Positions 5,956 to 6,443 of a stretch of 6,443 bases of DNA are shown here, in pieces. Made by a program: the position numbers and the translations under genes. Positions within the stretch are counted from its first letter, which is position 1, and the number at the start of each line of letters is the position of its first letter. Location: contig JALNWR010000154.1 in the NCBI GenBank assembly GCA_023230795.1, forward strand, positions 1 through 6,443, in the 5' to 3' direction. The stretch comes from Candidatus Cloacimonadota bacterium. GTDB taxonomy: Bacteria; Cloacimonadota; Cloacimonadia; Cloacimonadales; Cloacimonadaceae. Below the pieces are notes generated by a model. It was not told where the DNA came from and searched no databases. It saw nothing but the letters and a program-made list of their open reading frames with translations.

Positions 5956-6443
5956 GTGAAAAAACAAATTATCCTGCTTTCCGCCTTAGCTCTGCTCTTA
6001 TTGCCACTGAGCCTTTGTGCCAAACCCTTTGGAAAGGTCGGCACAGTGGGCATGCAATTTCTGAAGCTGGGTGTGGATGCTCGCGCCATCGGTATGGGTG
6101 AAGCCTTTACTGCAGTATCGGATGATATATCCTCCGTTTACTGGAATCCTGCCGGATTGGCACCTTCCTTCCAAAATCAGGTCTTTTTCTCGCATACAAA
6201 TTGGCCTGCTGATATCATGCAGGAATTTGCAGCGGCCACTTATACCACCGGTGTTTCCACCTTTGCTATATATGGATCCGTGCTGCATATGGATGACATG
6301 GAAGTGACCGATGAAGACCAGTTTGGCCACACTGGAGAATACTTCACCAATAGCAGTGTAGCCCTTGGTATAGACTATGGTCAGCAGTTTACCGACAAAT
6401 TCTCTGCTGGGCTGGGTGTGAAATACCTGCGGGAAAACCTCTA
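5956..6443 (+). CDS. PorV/PorQ-family (UPF0164-like) outer-membrane protein, N-terminal part (3' partial)
   Basis: The first 162 residues are present; the frame is open to the window end. In Bacteroidota, PorV binds the C-terminal signals of T9SS cargo at the outer membrane and shuttles them to the attachment complex, and PorQ is a relative. Here a signal peptide covers residues 1-22 (GTG start, KKQ, long Leu-rich core, probable cut after LCA). It is followed by the hallmark block FLKLGVDARAIGMGEAFTAV at 35-54 and SVYWNPAGLA at 60-69, which is diagnostic for PorV/PorQ proteins. Alternating strands typical of a barrel then follow, with SNTxx-like turns absent but ALGIDYGQQFTDKFSAGLG at 136-154. 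It lies 10 bases after the large protein gene, so cargo and handler appear co-transcribed. Whether it is a true PorV, PorQ or only a general barrel of this family cannot be decided from the N-terminus. Confidence 0.87.
   Translation, partial: MKKQIILLSALALLLLPLSLCAKPFGKVGTVGMQFLKLGVDARAIGMGEAFTAVSDDISSVYWNPAGLAPSFQNQVFFSHTNWPADIMQEFAAATYTTGVSTFAIYGSVLHMDDMEVTDEDQFGHTGEYFTNSSVALGIDYGQQFTDKFSAGLGVKYLRENL

Noticed and set aside
5956..6024. Lipoprotein signal (LSLC) at the start of the PorV/PorQ protein
   Set aside because: Leu directly before Cys does not fit the lipobox, which needs Gly, Ala or Ser there; an ordinary signal peptide cut after LCA fits better.
6071..6307. 78-codon open frame on the + strand
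   Set aside because: It is a shifted frame inside the PorV/PorQ gene, whose own frame shows the family hallmark motifs.

Overview
The window is a gene-dense, single-strand stretch from a Gram-negative (outer-membrane-bearing) bacterium. Seven genes on the + strand are separated by only 8 to 23 bases: the 3' end of a TonB-dependent outer-membrane receptor, exbB, two tandem exbD genes, tonB, a 1,044-residue exported protein with a C-terminal sorting-like domain, and the 5' part of a PorV/PorQ-family outer-membrane protein. Each complete gene has a purine-rich ribosome binding site. I see no promoter, terminator, tRNA, rRNA, mobile element or CRISPR array.

The taxon is inferred. The mix of a Bacteroidota-style ExbB, paired ExbD genes, a TonB whose linker is not proline-rich, a beta-rich exported protein ending in a FlgD-Ig/type IX secretion (T9SS)-like domain, and a PorV/PorQ protein fits the Fibrobacterota-Chlorobiota-Bacteroidota (FCB) superphylum. 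An uncultured lineage such as Cloacimonadota or Marinimicrobia is more likely than classical Bacteroidota, but there is no marker gene to settle it.

Layout: bases 1-495 hold the end of the receptor barrel. Bases 519-2796 hold the inner-membrane energy module ExbB, ExbD-1, ExbD-2 and TonB, which uses the proton gradient to drive outer-membrane receptors. Bases 2811-5945 hold the large exported protein: signal peptide, long beta-rich N-terminal region with acidic calcium-loop-like motifs, a fibronectin-III-like domain split by a partly helical insertion, and a C-terminal sorting-like domain. Bases 5956-6443 hold the start of the PorV/PorQ-family gene, which begins with GTG and runs off the window.

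Together they look like one transcription unit for cell-envelope traffic. A receptor and its complete TonB motor are followed by a probable cell-surface protein and a protein of the family that, in the T9SS, handles substrates with such C-terminal domains. The individual families are known. The less ordinary points are the joining of a TonB motor to a T9SS-like substrate and PorV-type gene in one apparent operon, and the unassigned architecture of the large protein.
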